Shown: positions 47,921 through 56,915, numbered from the stretch's first letter. The stretch: 64,000 nt of DNA from an uncultured Alphaproteobacteria bacterium (GCA_937988775.1 CALKHP010000052.1:1-64000), one strand, 5' to 3'. Numbers and translations: made by a program. The notes: a model not told the origin generated them from the sequence alone.

Positions 47921-48765
47921 GGCGCCGCCCGCTCCCGCAGCCGCGGATCGGTGAGATCGCGGATGCCGTCGCCAAGAAGGTTGAGCCCCAGCAAGGCGAA
48001 CGAGATCGCCAGACCGCTGAAGGTCAGCACCCAGGGGCCACGGCTGAAATACTCCCGGCCATCCGCCATGATGCTGCCGAGCGAGGGCGTCGGCGGCTGC
48101 ACGCCGAGGCCGATGAAGCTCAGGCCCGCCTCGAGGATGATGCCGAAGGCGACGCCGATGCTCGCCTGCACCAGAAGCGGCGCGGAGAAGTTCGGGATGA
48201 TCTCGCCGACGATGATCGACAGCGGCCGTCGGCCCATCAGGCGGGCCGCCTGGACATAAGGCTCCTCCTTGATGAGCATCGTCATGTTGCGGGCGATGCG
48301 CGCGAAGATCGGCAAATAGACCAGCGCAATAGCCAGAATGATATTCGGGGTGCCGAAGCCGAGCACCACCATCAGGAACAGCGCCAGCACGAAGCTCGGG
48401 AAGGCGAACAGCAGATCGGAAAAGCGCATCAGCACAGCGTCCGTCCAGCCGCCATGATAGGCGGACAGGCTGCCCATCATGGTGCCGACAACGCTGGCGA
48501 GCGCGATGGCGCTCAAGCTGATCATCAGCGACATCCGGCCGCCGATCAGCACGCGCGTAAGGACATCGCGGCCGAAGGCGTCGGTGCCGAACGGGTGCTC
48601 GAGCGAGGGCGGCATCAGCAGGTTGACGAAGTCCATATCCTCCTCTGAATGCGGCATCAGCGCCGCACCGAGCGTGATCGCCAGGATCACCACCACGGTG
48701 ATCGCGAGACCGGCGAGCGCGAGGCGGTTCCGAAGAATGGCGCCGATCTGGAATTTGCTGTTCAT
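47917..48765 (-). CDS. Dipeptide-type ABC transporter permease (DppC/OppC-like)
   Basis: The 282-residue permease has an N-terminal helix (ALAGLAITVVVILAITLGA) and the family motif HPFGTDAFGRDVLTRVLIGGRMSL (about 57-80). The binding-protein-dependent EAA-loop region reads RNMTMLIKEEPYVQAARLMG and several helices follow. It pairs with the DppB-like permease 15 bp upstream and overlaps the OppD-like gene by 4 bp. Confidence 0.92.
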   Translation of the reverse strand: MNSKFQIGAILRNRLALAGLAITVVVILAITLGAALMPHSEEDMDFVNLLMPPSLEHPFGTDAFGRDVLTRVLIGGRMSLMISLSAIALASVVGTMMGSLSAYHGGWTDAVLMRFSDLLFAFPSFVLALFLMVVLGFGTPNIILAIALVYLPIFARIARNMTMLIKEEPYVQAARLMGRRPLSIIVGEIIPNFSAPLLVQASIGVAFGIILEAGLSFIGLGVQPPTPSLGSIMADGREYFSRGPWVLTFSGLAISFALLGLNLLGDGIRDLTDPRLRERAAP

Positions 48766-48780
48766 GAGGCGGCCATCGGT

Positions 48781-49797
48781 TCAGCGCGAACGCCGCGGGT
48801 CGAGACCCGTGCAGGCGATATCGACCAATAGGTTCACCAGCAGCACGATCGCGAGGAAAGTCACCATGCAGGCCTGGACGAGTGGGTAATCGCGCCCGAA
48901 AGCGGCGTCGACCATCAGCGAGCCAATGCCGGGAATGCCGAAGATGCGCTCGATCACCACGACGCCGCCGAGCACGTAGCGCACCTGCAGGCCGACAATG
49001 GTGACATAAGGGATCAGCGCATTGCGGAAGATGAAATGCAAGAAGGTGAAGGCGCGCGACAGGCCGAAGGAGCGGGCGGTCGTGACATAGGGCTGGCGGA
49101 TGACCTCGAGCAGCGCGGCACGCAGCGTGCGCGCGAAGACGGCGGCCATCGGCGCCGCAATCGCCAGGGCGGGCAGAAAACTCGCATGCAGCGCGCCCAG
49201 CAGCGAATCCCCCGGCGCGACGAAGCCGTAGGAGGGAAACAGGCCGAGCCCCAGCGCCAGCCCGAGGATCAGCATATAGGCGAGGAAAAAGTCGGGCATG
49301 GAGATGCCCAGCACCGCGATGGAGGTCGCCACCATATCGGCCATCTTGCCGCGCCATACCGCCGCGACGGTGCCGAGGACTAGGGACGAGAGCACGGCAA
49401 TGGTCAGCGCGTAGAGCCCGACGAAGGCCGTGGTCGGCAACCGGGAGAGAATGAGGTTGCTGATCGGCCGCCCGGAGGCGACCACGAGGGAGTTGCCGAA
49501 ATCGCCATGGGCAATCTGGCCGAGCCAGGAGGCGAACTGCGTGATCACCGGCTGGTCGAGCCCGTGCTGCAGACGGAAGGCCGCGATCGCCTCGGGCGGC
49601 GCTTGTTCGCCCAACGCCGAGAGAGAGGGATCGCCCGGCGCCGCCTTCATGGTGAGGAACACGATGAACGCGCCGATCAGCAGCACCAGCAACGCGCCGA
49701 GGATGCGTCCGAACACGTAGCGCAGCGTCGGCGGTAGCGCCCACCGCCGGCCGCTGAACACGGCCGGCAGGAATCGATCGACAGCGGACAGGCTCAC
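48781..49797 (-). CDS. Dipeptide-type ABC transporter permease (DppB/OppB-like)
   Basis: The 338-residue permease has six membrane segments. The first (RILGALLVLLIGAFIVFLTMK) is followed by PGDPSLSALGEQAPPEAIAAFRLQHGLDQPV, the usual DppB periplasmic stretch. The coupling loop reads RAALLEVIRQPYVTTARSFGLSR, and the C-terminus has GIGSLMVDAAFGRDYPLVQACMV. A 25-residue N-terminal extension precedes the normal family start. It lies 10 bp after the SBP gene. Confidence 0.92.
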   Translation of the reverse strand: MSLSAVDRFLPAVFSGRRWALPPTLRYVFGRILGALLVLLIGAFIVFLTMKAAPGDPSLSALGEQAPPEAIAAFRLQHGLDQPVITQFASWLGQIAHGDFGNSLVVASGRPISNLILSRLPTTAFVGLYALTIAVLSSLVLGTVAAVWRGKMADMVATSIAVLGISMPDFFLAYMLILGLALGLGLFPSYGFVAPGDSLLGALHASFLPALAIAAPMAAVFARTLRAALLEVIRQPYVTTARSFGLSRAFTFLHFIFRNALIPYVTIVGLQVRYVLGGVVVIERIFGIPGIGSLMVDAAFGRDYPLVQACMVTFLAIVLLVNLLVDIACTGLDPRRSR

Positions 49798-49807
49798 CCG
49801 AGCCCCA

Positions 49808-51373
49808 CTACGCGACGGTCAGCATTGGAAACTGATCGCCATAATTGCCGTAGGGCTTCTGCACGAAGCCATCGACCTTGGCCGAGAGCAGGTTGTGGAT
49901 GTTGGAGCAGAAACAGGCGATCACCGGCGCCTCCTCCATCACCAGCGCTTCCGCCTGCCGGCAGATGGCAGCCCGCTTGGCAACGTCGAGTTCACGCGAA
50001 CTCGCCTCGATCAGCTTGTCGGCTTCGGGGTTGGAATAGCCGCCGAAATTCCGCCAGCCCTTGCTGTGCAGGATGTCGTACAGATATTCGTCGGCGTCGA
50101 CGAAGCCGGTCCACCCCCAGACGGATGCCAGGAAATCGCCGGACTTCTGCCGCGCGTAGGCGGCGTTCGGGTCGGTGACCTCGACGGTCAGCTGCGTCCC
50201 CAGCGTGGCGTTGACCTGCGCCACGAACACCTCCGCGATGCGCTTCCACCAGCCCGAGCCCCAGGTGACGACCGCGAATTTCTGATCCTTGGCCTTGTAC
50301 TTGGACTTGGCGAGCTCCGCGCGGGCGCGCTCCGCATTGAACGTCGTGACGTCGCGCGGCTTGGGATCGTGGAACGGCCCGAGCGCCGGCGGCAGGACGC
50401 CATTGGTCACGACACCCTCGCCAAACAGCACGGCCCGCACCATGGCCTCGCGCTGGAAGGCCATCGAGACGGCGCGGCGGAAATGCACGTCGTCGAACGG
50501 CGCCTTGCGCAGGTTGAGCGAGATGAAGCGCGTGTTGAGGCCCGGCTGCTTCAGGACCTTGATCGCCTTGTTCTTCTCGAGTTGCGGCACGTCGGCGAAG
50601 GGCGCCGTGCTGGTCAAGTCGATCTGGCCACCGAGCAGAGCGGTCACGCCGCTCGATTCCTCGGTGATCAGCGGCACCTCGATGGTCTTGAGGCGCGGCG
50701 CGCCGCGGAAATAGCCTTCGTGGGCCGCCAGGACCAGGCCCTGATTGGCGTTCCATTCCTGCAAACGATACGGCCCGGTGCCGATCGGCGTGCGGCCGAA
50801 CTTCTCGTCGCCCATCTCCTTCACCGCCTTGTGGGGCAGGATCTGCGTGCCGGTGCGCGCATTGGTCAGGAAGGTCAGCAGCGGCGCGAAGGCACGCTTG
50901 GTGTGAATGCGCACCGTCAGCGGATCGACGATCTCGATGCGGTCGACCTCCGCCAGCTTGCTGCGGTTGGGCGAGGCGAATTTCTCGTCGAGCAGGCGCT
51001 CGAAGGAGAACTTGACGTCGTCCGCGCTCAACACGCTGCCATCGTGGAACTTGACGCCCGAGCGCAGCTTGAACTCCAGCGCGCCGCCATCGACGGCGGC
51101 AAAACCCTCGGCCAGATCGGACACGACGTTCATCTTCTCGTCGAAGGCGAGCAGACCGTTATAGAGCCCCCAGAGCACGTAATACTCAGGGATCAGCGTC
51201 GCCTTGCCGGGATCGAGCGTGTTGATGACACTGTAGCCGGTGATCCCGGCGCGCACGCGATCCGCAGCCACCGCCGGCAAGGGCCAGCCGCCAAGAGCGG
51301 TCAGCGCGACCGCTGCGCCAGTGCCCTTGAACACCTGCCTCCGGTCGAAGCGACCGCCACCGAAACCGATCAT
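49808..51373 (-). CDS. Periplasmic solute-binding protein of the dipeptide-type ABC transporter (SBP_bac_5)
   Basis: The 521-residue protein has a Tat-like signal (RFDRRQVFKGTGAAVALTALGG), cleaved before about residue 37. The mature SBP_bac_5 fold shows FKLRSGVKFHDGSVLSADDVKFSFERLLD, PIGTGPYRLQEWN, FISLNLRKAPFDDVHFRRAVSMAFQREA, and NFGGYSNPEADKLIEASSRE. ATG 51373 lies behind GGGGAGGA. It heads the minus operon of transporter plus 2-hydroxyacid dehydrogenase and is divergent from a GntR regulator. The ligand is not predictable. Confidence 0.93.
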   Translation of the reverse strand: MIGFGGGRFDRRQVFKGTGAAVALTALGGWPLPAVAADRVRAGITGYSVINTLDPGKATLIPEYYVLWGLYNGLLAFDEKMNVVSDLAEGFAAVDGGALEFKLRSGVKFHDGSVLSADDVKFSFERLLDEKFASPNRSKLAEVDRIEIVDPLTVRIHTKRAFAPLLTFLTNARTGTQILPHKAVKEMGDEKFGRTPIGTGPYRLQEWNANQGLVLAAHEGYFRGAPRLKTIEVPLITEESSGVTALLGGQIDLTSTAPFADVPQLEKNKAIKVLKQPGLNTRFISLNLRKAPFDDVHFRRAVSMAFQREAMVRAVLFGEGVVTNGVLPPALGPFHDPKPRDVTTFNAERARAELAKSKYKAKDQKFAVVTWGSGWWKRIAEVFVAQVNATLGTQLTVEVTDPNAAYARQKSGDFLASVWGWTGFVDADEYLYDILHSKGWRNFGGYSNPEADKLIEASSRELDVAKRAAICRQAEALVMEEAPVIACFCSNIHNLLSAKVDGFVQKPYGNYGDQFPMLTVA

Positions 51374-51429
51374 GCCATCCTCCCCTCATCTCAGCTCGGC
51401 CCATTCTTAATCAGATGCGCCTTGACATT

Positions 51430-51441
51430 TCGGTATACCGA
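51430..51441. promoter_or_regulatory. Palindromic GntR/FadR-type operator candidate in the divergent promoter
   Basis: TCGGTATACCGA is a perfect 12-bp palindrome with the GGT-AT-ACC core expected for FCD-type GntR repressors. It lies 3 bp downstream of a TTGACA (51422-51427) and 45-56 bp upstream of the GntR start, between the divergent binding-protein and regulator genes. It probably controls both directions. Confidence 0.6.
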
Positions 51442-51485
51442 GGTACGGAATTAGTCAACAAACTTTCTCAGAGACCCCGGTTCTG

Positions 51486-52283
51486 ATGACTGATAGTACA
51501 TCTCAGTGTACCGAGCTCGGCGGAGCGACGCCCGGAGTCGACCTGTCATCGCCCATCGCGCTCGAAGCGGGCGCTGTCAGCGGACAGACTTATGTCCGGC
51601 TCAAGGCGGATATCCTTTCGTTTGGTTTTGCCCCGGGCGTGCCACTGCAGGAGGCCGATCTCGCGAGCCGCTACGGCGGTAGCCGCACGCCGACGCGCGA
51701 GGCGCTACGCCGGCTGGTGCAGGAAGGGCTGATCGTCCGCAGGGGGCGCAATTACGTCGTGCGGGTGTTCACGCCGCCCGAGGTGCGCGACCTCTACGAG
51801 GTGCGCGAAGGCATCGAGAAGATGGCAACCCGGCTGGCGATCGAACGCGCCTCCAACGAGGAACTCGCCGGGCTCGACCGGCACATTGCCGCGCAGGAAG
51901 CCCACGCCGCCAAAGGTGACGCCGCCGGCTTCAACCTGCTCGATACGCGCTTTCATCTCGCGCTCGCGCATATGACGCGCAACAGGTTCCTGCTGGAACA
52001 GATGGCTCTGCTGCACGATCAGGTGATGCTGGTACGCAAGCTCGAGCTCAGCCGGCAGCAGGGCATGTTCAATGCGATCAGCGACCACCGCCGCATCGTG
52101 GGCGCGATGAAGCGGGGCGACATCGCGGTGGCCGAAGCCGAGATGCGCTACCACGTCCGCAGCGTCGTCGCGCTTTATCACGGCATCAAGGAACCGCCGC
52201 CGGGCGGTGGTGACGCCGCGCGCGAGCCGCAGGCGGCGCCGGAAGCCGGCAGCGCAGGCGAGCGCCTACGCGGCGACTATTGA
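51486..52283 (+). CDS. GntR-family transcriptional regulator (FadR/FCD subfamily)
   Basis: The 265-residue protein has an N-terminal winged helix (about 35-95: QTYVRLKADILSFGFAPGVPLQEADLASRYGGSRTPTREALRRLVQEGLIVRR). The C-terminal all-helical FCD ligand domain (about 105-235) has LYEVREGIEKMATRLAI, DTRFHLALAHM and SDHRRIVGAMKRGD, giving the Asp/His metal-ligand set. A Pro/Gly/Ala-rich tail follows. It is divergent from the peptide-type transporter and 57 bp upstream of a flavoenzyme gene, so it probably represses both until a metabolite binds. A second operator-like site lies inside its first codons (51503-51514). Confidence 0.92.
   Translation: MTDSTSQCTELGGATPGVDLSSPIALEAGAVSGQTYVRLKADILSFGFAPGVPLQEADLASRYGGSRTPTREALRRLVQEGLIVRRGRNYVVRVFTPPEVRDLYEVREGIEKMATRLAIERASNEELAGLDRHIAAQEAHAAKGDAAGFNLLDTRFHLALAHMTRNRFLLEQMALLHDQVMLVRKLELSRQQGMFNAISDHRRIVGAMKRGDIAVAEAEMRYHVRSVVALYHGIKEPPPGGGDAAREPQAAPEAGSAGERLRGDY
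51503..51514. promoter_or_regulatory. Second GntR operator-like half-palindrome inside the regulator gene
   Basis: TCAGTGTACCGA differs from the perfect palindrome at 51430-51441 at two positions and keeps the GTACC half. It lies 17 bp into the regulator coding region, about 73 bp from the first site, close to seven helical turns. This could allow looping or cooperative autorepression. It is a pattern-based call. Confidence 0.4.
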
Positions 52284-52340
52284 GAAAAAACCATTTTCGC
52301 ATCGTGCCAAAGCGATGCGTGGCAAGACCGGGAGAGAAAC

Positions 52341-53897
52341 GTGAACATACCGCTTGATACGCTGGAGGGCCGTTCCTTCGACGTCGCCGTGATCGGGGCA
52401 GGCGTTGTCGGTGGTGGCGCTGTGCAGCATCTGACCGCCGCCGGCTATAACGTCCTGCTCGTCGACAAGGGCGACTTCGCCTCGGGCTCGTCAAGCCGTT
52501 CCTCGCGCCTGTTGCATTGCGGACTGCGCTATCTCGCTCCCGGAAAATCGATGTGGGAATTCATCCTGCATCCGACCCGCTTCATGACGGCGCTTCGCAT
52601 GGCGCGCCAGGCCATGGAATGCCGGGCACAGTTCGCGCGCATGACGCCGGAGCGGGTGCGGCAGCTGACATTCTGCTTCCCGATGTACAAGGGCGGCCCC
52701 TATGCGCCGTGGCAGGTGGATGCCGCCTTCCACATCCTGAAAGCGCTCGGCCCCAAGGACGTGCCGCTCGACTACAAGCGGATCACGCCCGACCAGGTGC
52801 GCGACACGCCGCTGCTCGAATACCTGCGCGATCCCGATCAACTGATCGGTGCGGCACAGTTCCGCGAATACCAGTTCGAATGGCCCGAACGCATCGTGAT
52901 GGATGCCGTGCTGCACGCGGAGCAGGCCGGCGCCACGGTGCGCAACTACACCGAAGCCGCCAGGCTCGAGCAAAACCCCGACAAGAGCTGGCAGATCCTG
53001 CTGCGCGACGCCCACAAGCCCGATGCCACGGCGAAGGTCTCGGCAAAGATCGTGCTGAACATGGCCGGCATCTGGATCGATGACGTCAATGCCAAGGCGC
53101 AGAAACCCGTCAGCCGCAAGATCACCGGCACCAAGGGCGTGCACATCATGGTGCAACTGCCGCCGCATTGCCGCGATCACGGCATCGCGACGCTGAACCG
53201 CCTGCGGGAAGGCTTCTACTGCGTCCCCTGGCGCGGCATGCATTATTTCGGCCCGACCGAAACGCTCTACGAAGGCAATATCGACGATATCCGGCCCGAG
53301 GACGAGGACATCGATTTCCTGCTCGGCGAGGCGAACCATCTGCTGCCGAAGCTCAAGCTGAAGCGCAGCGACGTGCTGTTCTCCTGGGCCGGCGTGCGCC
53401 CGCTGACCTATGACCCGGCGCTGCCGATGGGCAACCGCTCGCGCGAACTGCATGACCTCGCCTCCGAAGGCCTCGAAAACGCCTTCGCGATGACGGCCGG
53501 GCCGATCATGACGCACCGCAATGCCGGCCAGGAGGTCGTCGAGACCGTCCGCCGGAAGATCCAGCCCTCGCGCGCGCCGCGCCCGATCGATTATTCCGCC
53601 CGCCTGCCGCCCGACAACCAGAACTCGCCGCCGCTGCTCGATGATTACCCGGCGATCAAAATGTCCGACTTGCGCTTCTCGGCCGAGAACGAGCACGTGA
53701 GCGGGCTGGTCGATCTGCTGTTCCGGCGCGTCGGAGCCGGCTGGACCGCAGGCATGAGCGCGCGGCAAGCCGAGGCGGCCGCGATGCACGTCGCCGATCT
53801 GATGGGCTGGGACGAAGCGCGGGCCAGGGAGGAAGCAGCACGCTATCGCGACCATCTGGCACGCCAGCACCGCATTCGCCCCCAAGCCGCGGAATAA
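52341..53897 (+). CDS. FAD-dependent glycerol-3-phosphate dehydrogenase-like oxidoreductase (GlpD family)
   Basis: The 518-residue flavoenzyme has an N-terminal FAD motif AVIGAGVVGGGAVQHLTAAGYNVLLVDKGDFASGSSSRSSRLLH. It also has a GLRYLAPGK segment, TGTKGVHIMVQLP, an FSWAGVRPLTYDP region that binds substrate phosphate in GlpD, and a C-terminal helical domain with AEAAAMHVADLMGWDEAR. The GTG start at 52341 follows GGGAGAG. Overall it is GlpD-like, but the substrate may be another 2-hydroxy or amino compound because glycerol genes are absent. It is followed at 28 bp by a DAO-type oxidase, both downstream of the GntR gene. Confidence 0.88.
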   Translation: MNIPLDTLEGRSFDVAVIGAGVVGGGAVQHLTAAGYNVLLVDKGDFASGSSSRSSRLLHCGLRYLAPGKSMWEFILHPTRFMTALRMARQAMECRAQFARMTPERVRQLTFCFPMYKGGPYAPWQVDAAFHILKALGPKDVPLDYKRITPDQVRDTPLLEYLRDPDQLIGAAQFREYQFEWPERIVMDAVLHAEQAGATVRNYTEAARLEQNPDKSWQILLRDAHKPDATAKVSAKIVLNMAGIWIDDVNAKAQKPVSRKITGTKGVHIMVQLPPHCRDHGIATLNRLREGFYCVPWRGMHYFGPTETLYEGNIDDIRPEDEDIDFLLGEANHLLPKLKLKRSDVLFSWAGVRPLTYDPALPMGNRSRELHDLASEGLENAFAMTAGPIMTHRNAGQEVVETVRRKIQPSRAPRPIDYSARLPPDNQNSPPLLDDYPAIKMSDLRFSAENEHVSGLVDLLFRRVGAGWTAGMSARQAEAAAMHVADLMGWDEARAREEAARYRDHLARQHRIRPQAAE

Positions 53898-53925
53898 TGT
53901 TCTTTCTGCAATTTTCAGGTGTGTC

Positions 53926-55221
53926 ATGAACGCCTTCGCCGGAACACAGGATACGCTCCCCGCCTCCCTCTGGGCAGCAACGGCGATCGAGGCTCCGCCG
54001 ACCCCACGCGCGGAAGGTCGGCAGAAGGCCGATGTCGCGATCGTCGGTGGTGGCTATCTCGGCCTGACGACGGCACTGGCTCTGGCGGAAGCCGGCACCG
54101 ACGTCATCGTGCTCGAGGCGGCCGAGCCCGGCTGGGGCGCGTCCGGCAGGAATGGCGGCCAGGTGATCCCCGGCCTCAAGCTCGACCCGGACGAACTCGT
54201 GCAGCAGTTTGGCGCCGAACGCGGCGGGCGCATGGTCGCCTTTGCCGGCTCGGCTCCCGATGTCGTCTTCAGTAACATCGTCCGCTACGGCATCGACTGC
54301 CAGCCGGTGCGCAACGGCTGGATCCAGCCGGCCCACAGCGATACTTCACGCGCCTTGCTCGAGCGGCGCTGCGCCGCCTGGCAACGCCACGGCGCAGATG
54401 TCGATCTGCTCAGTGCGGACGAGACGGCCCGCCTGATCGGCACCAATGTCTATTGCGGCGGCTGGATCGACCGGCGCGGCGGCGGCATCCAGCCACTCAG
54501 CTATGCGCGCGGCATCGCCAAGGCGGCGATCGCCGCCGGCGTACGCCTGCATGGTCGCTCGAAGGTCGACGCCATCACGCGCACCGGCCGGCAATGGAGG
54601 GTGCAGACCGATGCGGCGGAGATTGTCGCGGATCAGGTGTTGATCTGCACCAATGCGTATTCCGGACGCCTTGGCGGCGACCTGCAACGCACGGTGATCG
54701 CGCCCAACAGCTTCCAGATCGCCACAAGGCCGCTTTCCGACAATATACGCCGCACGATGCTGCCCGAAGGCCATGTCGCCTCCGACGCGCGGCGCCTGCT
54801 GCTATATTACCGGATCGATCATACCGGCCGCCTGCTCGTCGGCGGGCGCGGCAGCTTTCGGAATCCGAGCCACCCGGACCATTTCAAGCACCTGAAGCGC
54901 GCGCTCGCCGCGCTGTTCCCCCAGGCCGCCGACAGCGAGATCGACTATTACTGGTCGGGGCGCGTGGCCATCACGCTCGACCACATGCCGCATCTCCACC
55001 AGCTTGGACCGGGCCTGGTCGCGGCGCTCGGCTGCAACGGACGCGGCGTGGCGCTGACCTCGGCGACCGGCCGCGTGCTGGCGCAATGGTTCCGCGATCA
55101 TCGCGACGACGAACTGCCGCTTCCGTTCACGCGTGCGCGCAAGGTGCCGTTTCATGAGTTGCAGGAACTCTACGTAGCAGCAGCCTCATCCTGGTATCGG
55201 CTACGCGACTGGATGACCTAG
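53926..55221 (+). CDS. FAD-dependent amine/amino-acid oxidase (DAO family, PuuB-like)
   Basis: The 431-residue flavoenzyme has VAIVGGGYLGLTTALALAEAGTDVIVLEA (about 37-65), then GWGASGRNGGQVIPG, the typical DAO/gamma-glutamylputrescine-oxidase substrate-site stretch. The end has LGCNGRGVALTSATGRVLAQWF. The RNGG(Q) motif is shared with PuuB and ordL-like oxidases. It would oxidatively deaminate an amine or secondary amine taken up by the neighbouring transporters. It forms an operon with the GlpD-like gene (28-bp gap). Two hairpins follow its stop. Confidence 0.9.
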   Translation: MNAFAGTQDTLPASLWAATAIEAPPTPRAEGRQKADVAIVGGGYLGLTTALALAEAGTDVIVLEAAEPGWGASGRNGGQVIPGLKLDPDELVQQFGAERGGRMVAFAGSAPDVVFSNIVRYGIDCQPVRNGWIQPAHSDTSRALLERRCAAWQRHGADVDLLSADETARLIGTNVYCGGWIDRRGGGIQPLSYARGIAKAAIAAGVRLHGRSKVDAITRTGRQWRVQTDAAEIVADQVLICTNAYSGRLGGDLQRTVIAPNSFQIATRPLSDNIRRTMLPEGHVASDARRLLLYYRIDHTGRLLVGGRGSFRNPSHPDHFKHLKRALAALFPQAADSEIDYYWSGRVAITLDHMPHLHQLGPGLVAALGCNGRGVALTSATGRVLAQWFRDHRDDELPLPFTRARKVPFHELQELYVAAASSWYRLRDWMT

Positions 55222-55277
55222 AGCAAAATCGGATTATATGGAGTCATTCGGCTCTATATAATCCGATGAATTTGCTC
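55221..55277. repeat. Long AT-rich hairpin downstream of the DAO gene
   Basis: ATCGGATTATAT (55228-55239) pairs perfectly with ATATAATCCGAT (55256-55267). The outer GAGCAAA (55221-55227) pairs with TTTGCTC (55271-55277) after a 3-base bulge. Similar GAGCAAAATCGGATT-type elements are dispersed in some Hyphomicrobiales genomes, so it may be a REP-like element. It also sits where a terminator would be expected. Confidence 0.75.
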
Positions 55278-55289
55278 GACAATTTTAAC

Positions 55290-55324
55290 CTGGAGCAAGT
55301 TCGCAAAAGACGAACTTGCTCCAG
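55290..55324. repeat. Second perfect 14-bp hairpin
   Basis: CTGGAGCAAGTTCG (55290-55303) pairs perfectly with CGAACTTGCTCCAG (55311-55324) with a 7-base loop, 12 bp after the first hairpin. Both share the GAGCAA element and face each other like a paired REP/BIME unit or a double terminator for the two-gene oxidase operon. Confidence 0.75.
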
Positions 55325-55345
55325 GTGTTTAGCCCCACGGTGTGA

Positions 55346-55537
55346 CGGCGTATCGTTATCGCCGTCAGAGAGGCACGCGCTACCGTCGATGCCGCTCTCG
55401 CCGGACTCGACCTCAGCGAGTTCGTCACCATTCCGCCTCTGCCCGACAACACGGATTGGGAGAGCTACGAGGCGGCGCGCCAGGCCTTGATTCCCAACCT
55501 GTCGCGCAGCAGGCCAGCCGCACGCTACCGCGCCTGA
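55346..55537 (+). pseudogene. C-terminal fragment of a short-chain dehydrogenase
   Basis: Between TGA 55343-55345 and TGA 55535-55537 a frame without a start codon reads RRIVIAVREA, then ATVDAALAGLDLSEFVTIPP, LPDNTDWESYEAARQAL and IPNLSRSRPAARY. This matches, from memory, the tail of a DltE/COG0300-type SDR oxidoreductase. The rest of the gene is missing; the paired hairpins lie where the N-terminal part would be. It is a decayed remnant. The identification rests on pattern recognition and needs a database search. Confidence 0.45.
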
Positions 55538-55808
55538 TTTCGGATCAAGGCGTCCAGGCGCTGCCCTTGCAGCGGGAAGCCTGAGGCTCAGGCCAATTCA
55601 GAGAAGGCATGCGACCGAAGCCCGCCGCAAGCCGCATTTCTCTGACAGTGCCCGGCGGCGGGCGCGCCAACAGCCATGAGTTTTTGTCATTTTACCATGA
55701 TTAAATTCTGGCTGCCCAATACGGCTTTCCCACAGCACCATGCGACAAAGGCATCGCTCCACGACAACGACAAGCCCAGCGGCCTTGAGACCAGAATGGG
55801 AGGAACAG

Positions 55809-56834
55809 ATGATGGCATATCGTGTGCCTGTGTGCGTCGGCCGCAGCCCGCTTGCGGCACTCGCCCTGACCGTCGCGCTCTGCGGCGGCAGCCCCGCTTA
55901 CGCGGAAGACCTCGGCACCTTGAACGTCATGATGAGCACGCCCGATCTCGTGCTCTACCTGCCGGCGCAGCTTGGGCCGGACGAAGGCAAGTTCGAGACT
56001 TGCGGCGTGAAGGTCCGCAACATCATGGGCTCGAGCGCCACCGTCAGCCCGAGCATTCTTTCCGGTGAGAGCGACATTGCCGTCCAGTTCGGCGGCCGCG
56101 CGGTCGGCGACATCATGCAGGGCGTGCCGGCGAAGGTCGTCGCGGCCCAGACGCCGCGCTGGGTGATGCCGCTGACGATCTCGAACGCGCTTTACCAGTC
56201 CGGCGTCCACACCTCGGACGATCTCGCCAAGCGCGTCAAGGACGGCACCAAGATCCGGTTCGGCATCACCTCCTTCGGCGCCGCGACGCATTTCTCGCTG
56301 CTGAAGGTGATCGCGAAGTTCGGCTGGACCGACGGCAAGGAATATGAGTTCGTCGCGCTGGGCGGCATCAACGAGATCGTTGCGGCGCTGCAAGCCGGCA
56401 AGATCGATGCATTCGTTTACAATCGCGACGTGGTGCAACTGGCCCAGGACAAGGGGCTCGCCCATATCCTGAATGATGACGTCGTCGGCGACTCGGTCGG
56501 CCCGACGATCAAGGAAGCCATCATGGCGAGCGACAAGCTCATCAAGGAGCGTCCAAAGGCGCTGGTGGCCTATCTCGAATGCTACTTCAAATACGTCAAC
56601 GAGCTGAAAGCCGACCCGGACCAGGCGCGCAAGCTGGCAATCAGCAAGATGCGCAAGGGCGAGAAGGAACTCGACGCCAGCCTCAAGGACGACATCAAGG
56701 ACTGGAGCGCCGACGGCTCGGCAACGCCGGAGCAGCTGAAGGGCCTGGCGGCGGGAGCCGTGTTCCAGAACAAGAAGATCAAGGACGCACCGGTCGAGAA
56801 GTGGTGGGTCTACTGGAAGGATCTGAAGAAGTAG
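55809..56834 (+). CDS. ABC transporter substrate-binding protein, NMT1/SsuA/TauA-like
   Basis: The 341-residue protein has a signal peptide (about 1-31, cleavage after GGSPAYA). The mature SBP of the NMT1/SsuA type shows GTLNVMMSTPDLVLYLPAQLG, DIAVQFGGRAVGDIMQG, IRFGITSFGAATHFSLLKVI, LGGINEIVAALQAGKIDAFVYNRD, and GDSVGPTIKEAIMASDKLIKERP. ATG 55809 follows GGGAGG (55798-55803); ATG 55812 is equally close. It is the first gene of the SBP-permease-ATPase-permease-amidase operon. Ligands in this family include sulfonates, pyrimidine precursors and other small organics. Confidence 0.92.
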   Translation: MMAYRVPVCVGRSPLAALALTVALCGGSPAYAEDLGTLNVMMSTPDLVLYLPAQLGPDEGKFETCGVKVRNIMGSSATVSPSILSGESDIAVQFGGRAVGDIMQGVPAKVVAAQTPRWVMPLTISNALYQSGVHTSDDLAKRVKDGTKIRFGITSFGAATHFSLLKVIAKFGWTDGKEYEFVALGGINEIVAALQAGKIDAFVYNRDVVQLAQDKGLAHILNDDVVGDSVGPTIKEAIMASDKLIKERPKALVAYLECYFKYVNELKADPDQARKLAISKMRKGEKELDASLKDDIKDWSADGSATPEQLKGLAAGAVFQNKKIKDAPVEKWWVYWKDLKK

Positions 56835-56886
56835 GCCTGCAACACGAAGGGCCCCGGCTACCCTTTTTCCCAAGCTGGTTCGACCT

Positions 56887-56915
56887 GCACGCTGCTCCAC
56901 GAGGGGGCAGCGTGC
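56887..56915 (+). repeat. Intercistronic hairpin between binding protein and permease
   Basis: GCACGCTGC (56887-56895) pairs perfectly with GCAGCGTGC (56907-56915), 16 bp before the permease start at 56931. Hairpins directly after a binding-protein gene commonly stabilise its mRNA and lower expression of the downstream transporter genes. That role is inferred from position. Confidence 0.55.

Noticed and set aside
47921..49744. Extension of the OppD-like frame to 940 codons
   Set aside because: The upstream part runs out-of-frame through the two permease genes; the real start is ATG 47920.
52298..52319. 7-bp inverted repeat (CGCATCG/CGATGCG) between the GntR and GlpD-like genes
   Set aside because: Short and imperfectly placed; could be chance in GC-rich DNA, so not listed as a feature.
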